From Brachyspira hyodysenteriae ATCC 27164 (GTDB lineage Bacteria; Spirochaetota; Brachyspiria; Brachyspirales; Brachyspiraceae), in NCBI RefSeq assembly GCF_001676785.2, contig NZ_CP015910.2:2728001-2792000 (forward strand): 64,000 nt of DNA, read 5' to 3'. Shown in pieces: positions 62,649-64,000 of the stretch (position 1 is the stretch's first letter; each line of letters opens with the position of its first letter). Under the pieces are notes generated by a model. That model was given only the letters and a program-made list of their open reading frames with translations, had not been told where the DNA came from and did not search any database. A program made the position numbers and the translations under genes.

Positions 62649-64000
62649 TTAACTTCTTATATTTCCTAAACTAGGATCTTCTATATTATCTTCAGGCAGT
62701 AGATATATATTATTATCATTGTTATTATTTTGGATATTATCATTTTGATTACTATCATAGCTGTTACTATTTTCATCTAAAGGAGTATAATAAAAATCTC
62801 CCTCATCTTCCATCATAGCATCATTAGTTGCTTCATTTCTAGGGGTAGCTGTTCTAAGGTGATCTATAGGACATTGAGTAGATAAATCAACATTTCCTCC
62901 TACTGTAAGCGGCGATACATTTACACAAGTATGATTTCTAGGAAGTCCTGAATCCTGACAAATTTCCACTATTAATACATCATTAGGAACAGGCCAATTA
63001 AATTCTCTTTTAGATGATGGAGTTATAGAATCAAGATATTGAAATGTAGCCAAAGCAGTAGTAGCTCCTCCTGTAACATTATTTGGAAGCAAATCATTTC
63101 TATCGCTTCCTATCCAAGTAATAGTAACTATTTCATCATTATATGCAGCAAACCAGTTATCTCTATGCTCACTTGTTGTACCTGTTTTAGCTGAATATGA
63201 AGGATATTTAAATCCATAAGTACTAGCACTTCTATATGCAGTTCCGCCTGGTGCTATTACTTTCTGTAAAGTAGAATTTAAAAAATAATAAGATGATGGG
63301 GAAGTTGCACTTATTTTGTGAGGAGTTCTATCGACTAAAGCTGTAACACTAAGTTCATTACCATCTATATCAATAATTTTATCTACTATATAAGGCTCAT
63401 ATTTAATACCGCCATTAGCCAATGCACTATATGCTGAAGCTAAATCAAGCGGACTCATTTCCATAGTTCCTAAACCTATAGATAAAGCATTTGGTATATA
63501 AGCATTTTCTCCAAAAAATTCCCTTGAATGTTCTATAAAATAAGAAAGTCCTATATCATTTAATAATTTAACAGCTATAGTATTAATTGATTTTGATAAT
63601 GCTGTTTCTAAAGTTATTTCGCCTCTATACCTTCTGTCAAAATTTCTAGGTGAATATGCAGGTTTTCCGGCTCCTTGAGGATAGCTGTAATTTGTATCAA
63701 GCATAGTAGAAAAAGGCTGCGCACCGCCTTCGAATGCATATAAATAAATAAAAGGTTTAATTACACTCCCTATTTGTCTTTTTGCCTGAACTGCTCTGTT
63801 AAACTGATTTTGCAATGTGTATCCGTCTCCACCTATCATAACAAGTATTCCACCTGTTTTTGGATCTATTGATACCATTGCACCTTGATAACTTCTATTT
63901 GAAGAACTAGACTGTAATTTTCTTATATTTTCTTTCATTACAGAATCAGCTATTCTATAATATCTTTCATTTACTGTTGTATATATTTTAAGGCCGGATA
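62649..64000 (-). CDS. Class A penicillin-binding protein, transpeptidase part (5' end outside window)
   Basis: The frame stays open to the window edge, 62 bases beyond the first in-window ATG (63938), and those bases encode SGLKIYTTVNERYYRIADSV, the typical link before a transpeptidase domain. The visible 450 residues hold the transpeptidase: SxxK as GSVIKPFIY, SxN as SKSIN, KTGT as SAKTGTTSEHRDNWF, followed by an Asn/Asp-rich low-complexity tail. It cross-links peptidoglycan in the periplasm. The glycosyltransferase half lies outside. Confidence 0.93.
   Translation of the reverse strand, partial: SGLKIYTTVNERYYRIADSVMKENIRKLQSSSSNRSYQGAMVSIDPKTGGILVMIGGDGYTLQNQFNRAVQAKRQIGSVIKPFIYLYAFEGGAQPFSTMLDTNYSYPQGAGKPAYSPRNFDRRYRGEITLETALSKSINTIAVKLLNDIGLSYFIEHSREFFGENAYIPNALSIGLGTMEMSPLDLASAYSALANGGIKYEPYIVDKIIDIDGNELSVTALVDRTPHKISATSPSSYYFLNSTLQKVIAPGGTAYRSASTYGFKYPSYSAKTGTTSEHRDNWFAAYNDEIVTITWIGSDRNDLLPNNVTGGATTALATFQYLDSITPSSKREFNWPVPNDVLIVEICQDSGLPRNHTCVNVSPLTVGGNVDLSTQCPIDHLRTATPRNEATNDAMMEDEGDFYYTPLDENSNSYDSNQNDNIQNNNNDNNIYLLPEDNIEDPSLGNIRS

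Noticed and set aside
1-64000. tRNA or other stable RNA genes, riboswitches
   Set aside because: I looked for TψC-like GGTTCRA motifs and conserved riboswitch cores in spacers and found no convincing candidate; a covariance-model scan would be decisive.

Overview
The window looks like chromosomal DNA of a spirochaete, most probably Brachyspira. The DNA is very AT-rich and A/T-ending codons dominate. Lipoproteins have loose spirochaetal lipoboxes (ISCG, LSCS). Promoters are clear TTGACA-N16/17-TATAAT types. The gene content also fits: several tandem peptide- and nucleoside-binding lipoproteins, a YtxH/DUF948/SurA-like envelope operon, and no LPS or spore loci. The organism is inferred from these traits, not from a marker gene search. 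I saw no tRNA, rRNA, CRISPR array or insertion sequence.

Layout. 1-3.7 kb: cysS, an RNase H-like exonuclease and a degenerate iron-alcohol-dehydrogenase homologue. 3.9-4.75 kb: a GC-rich island and a perfect 7 x 111 bp tandem array with nested inverted repeats. 4.75-11.2 kb: a DUF3298-type lipoprotein and three oligopeptide-binding lipoproteins. 11.3-15.4 kb: rhodanese, a GerMN-domain envelope protein, and a TPR protein with a small lipoprotein. 15.5-18.5 kb: an acyltransferase / zinc-ribbon membrane protein / esterase operon. 18.6-23.7 kb: VOC protein, yebC, ruvC, an exported protein, a PfkB sugar kinase and galE. 24.1-27.6 kb: the rpmH-rnpA-yidD-yidC-jag cluster (minus strand, no dnaA beside it). 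27.8-31 kb: two RsbW-like anti-sigma ATPases around a Nudix-histidine kinase fusion. 31.1-44.05 kb: a DegT aminotransferase, then a large nucleoside salvage and uptake locus (deoC, two uridine phosphorylases, four Bmp lipoproteins, ATPase, two permeases) interrupted by an Rpn-type nuclease gene. 44.3-50.7 kb: small acidic protein, tandem-domain glycosyltransferase, thioesterase, four-gene envelope operon, site-2 protease. 50.9-53.2 kb: polar amino acid ABC transporter. 53.4-58.2 kb: LemA, LacI regulator, rplS, NfnA-like flavoprotein and three LEA-type proteins. 58.2-64 kb (minus strand): mcsB-like, mcsA, ispD, MATE transporter, and a class A PBP cut by the window edge.

How the genes work together. 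The nucleoside locus makes a coherent pathway. Bmp lipoproteins capture nucleosides, the ABC transporter imports them, the uridine phosphorylases split off (deoxy)ribose-1-phosphate, and DeoC cleaves deoxyribose-5-phosphate. The three peptide-binding proteins and the amino acid ABC system point to growth on scavenged peptides and amino acids. Two homologues of well-known enzymes (Fe-ADH at 2.6 kb, McsB at 58.2 kb) have lost their catalytic residues while keeping intact reading frames, which suggests non-catalytic roles.

The least explained DNA is non-coding. Besides the 111-bp array there is a symmetrical intergenic element of about 310 bp at 23765-24073 and 30103-30413. Its core of about 85 bp occurs alone at 19182-19271.
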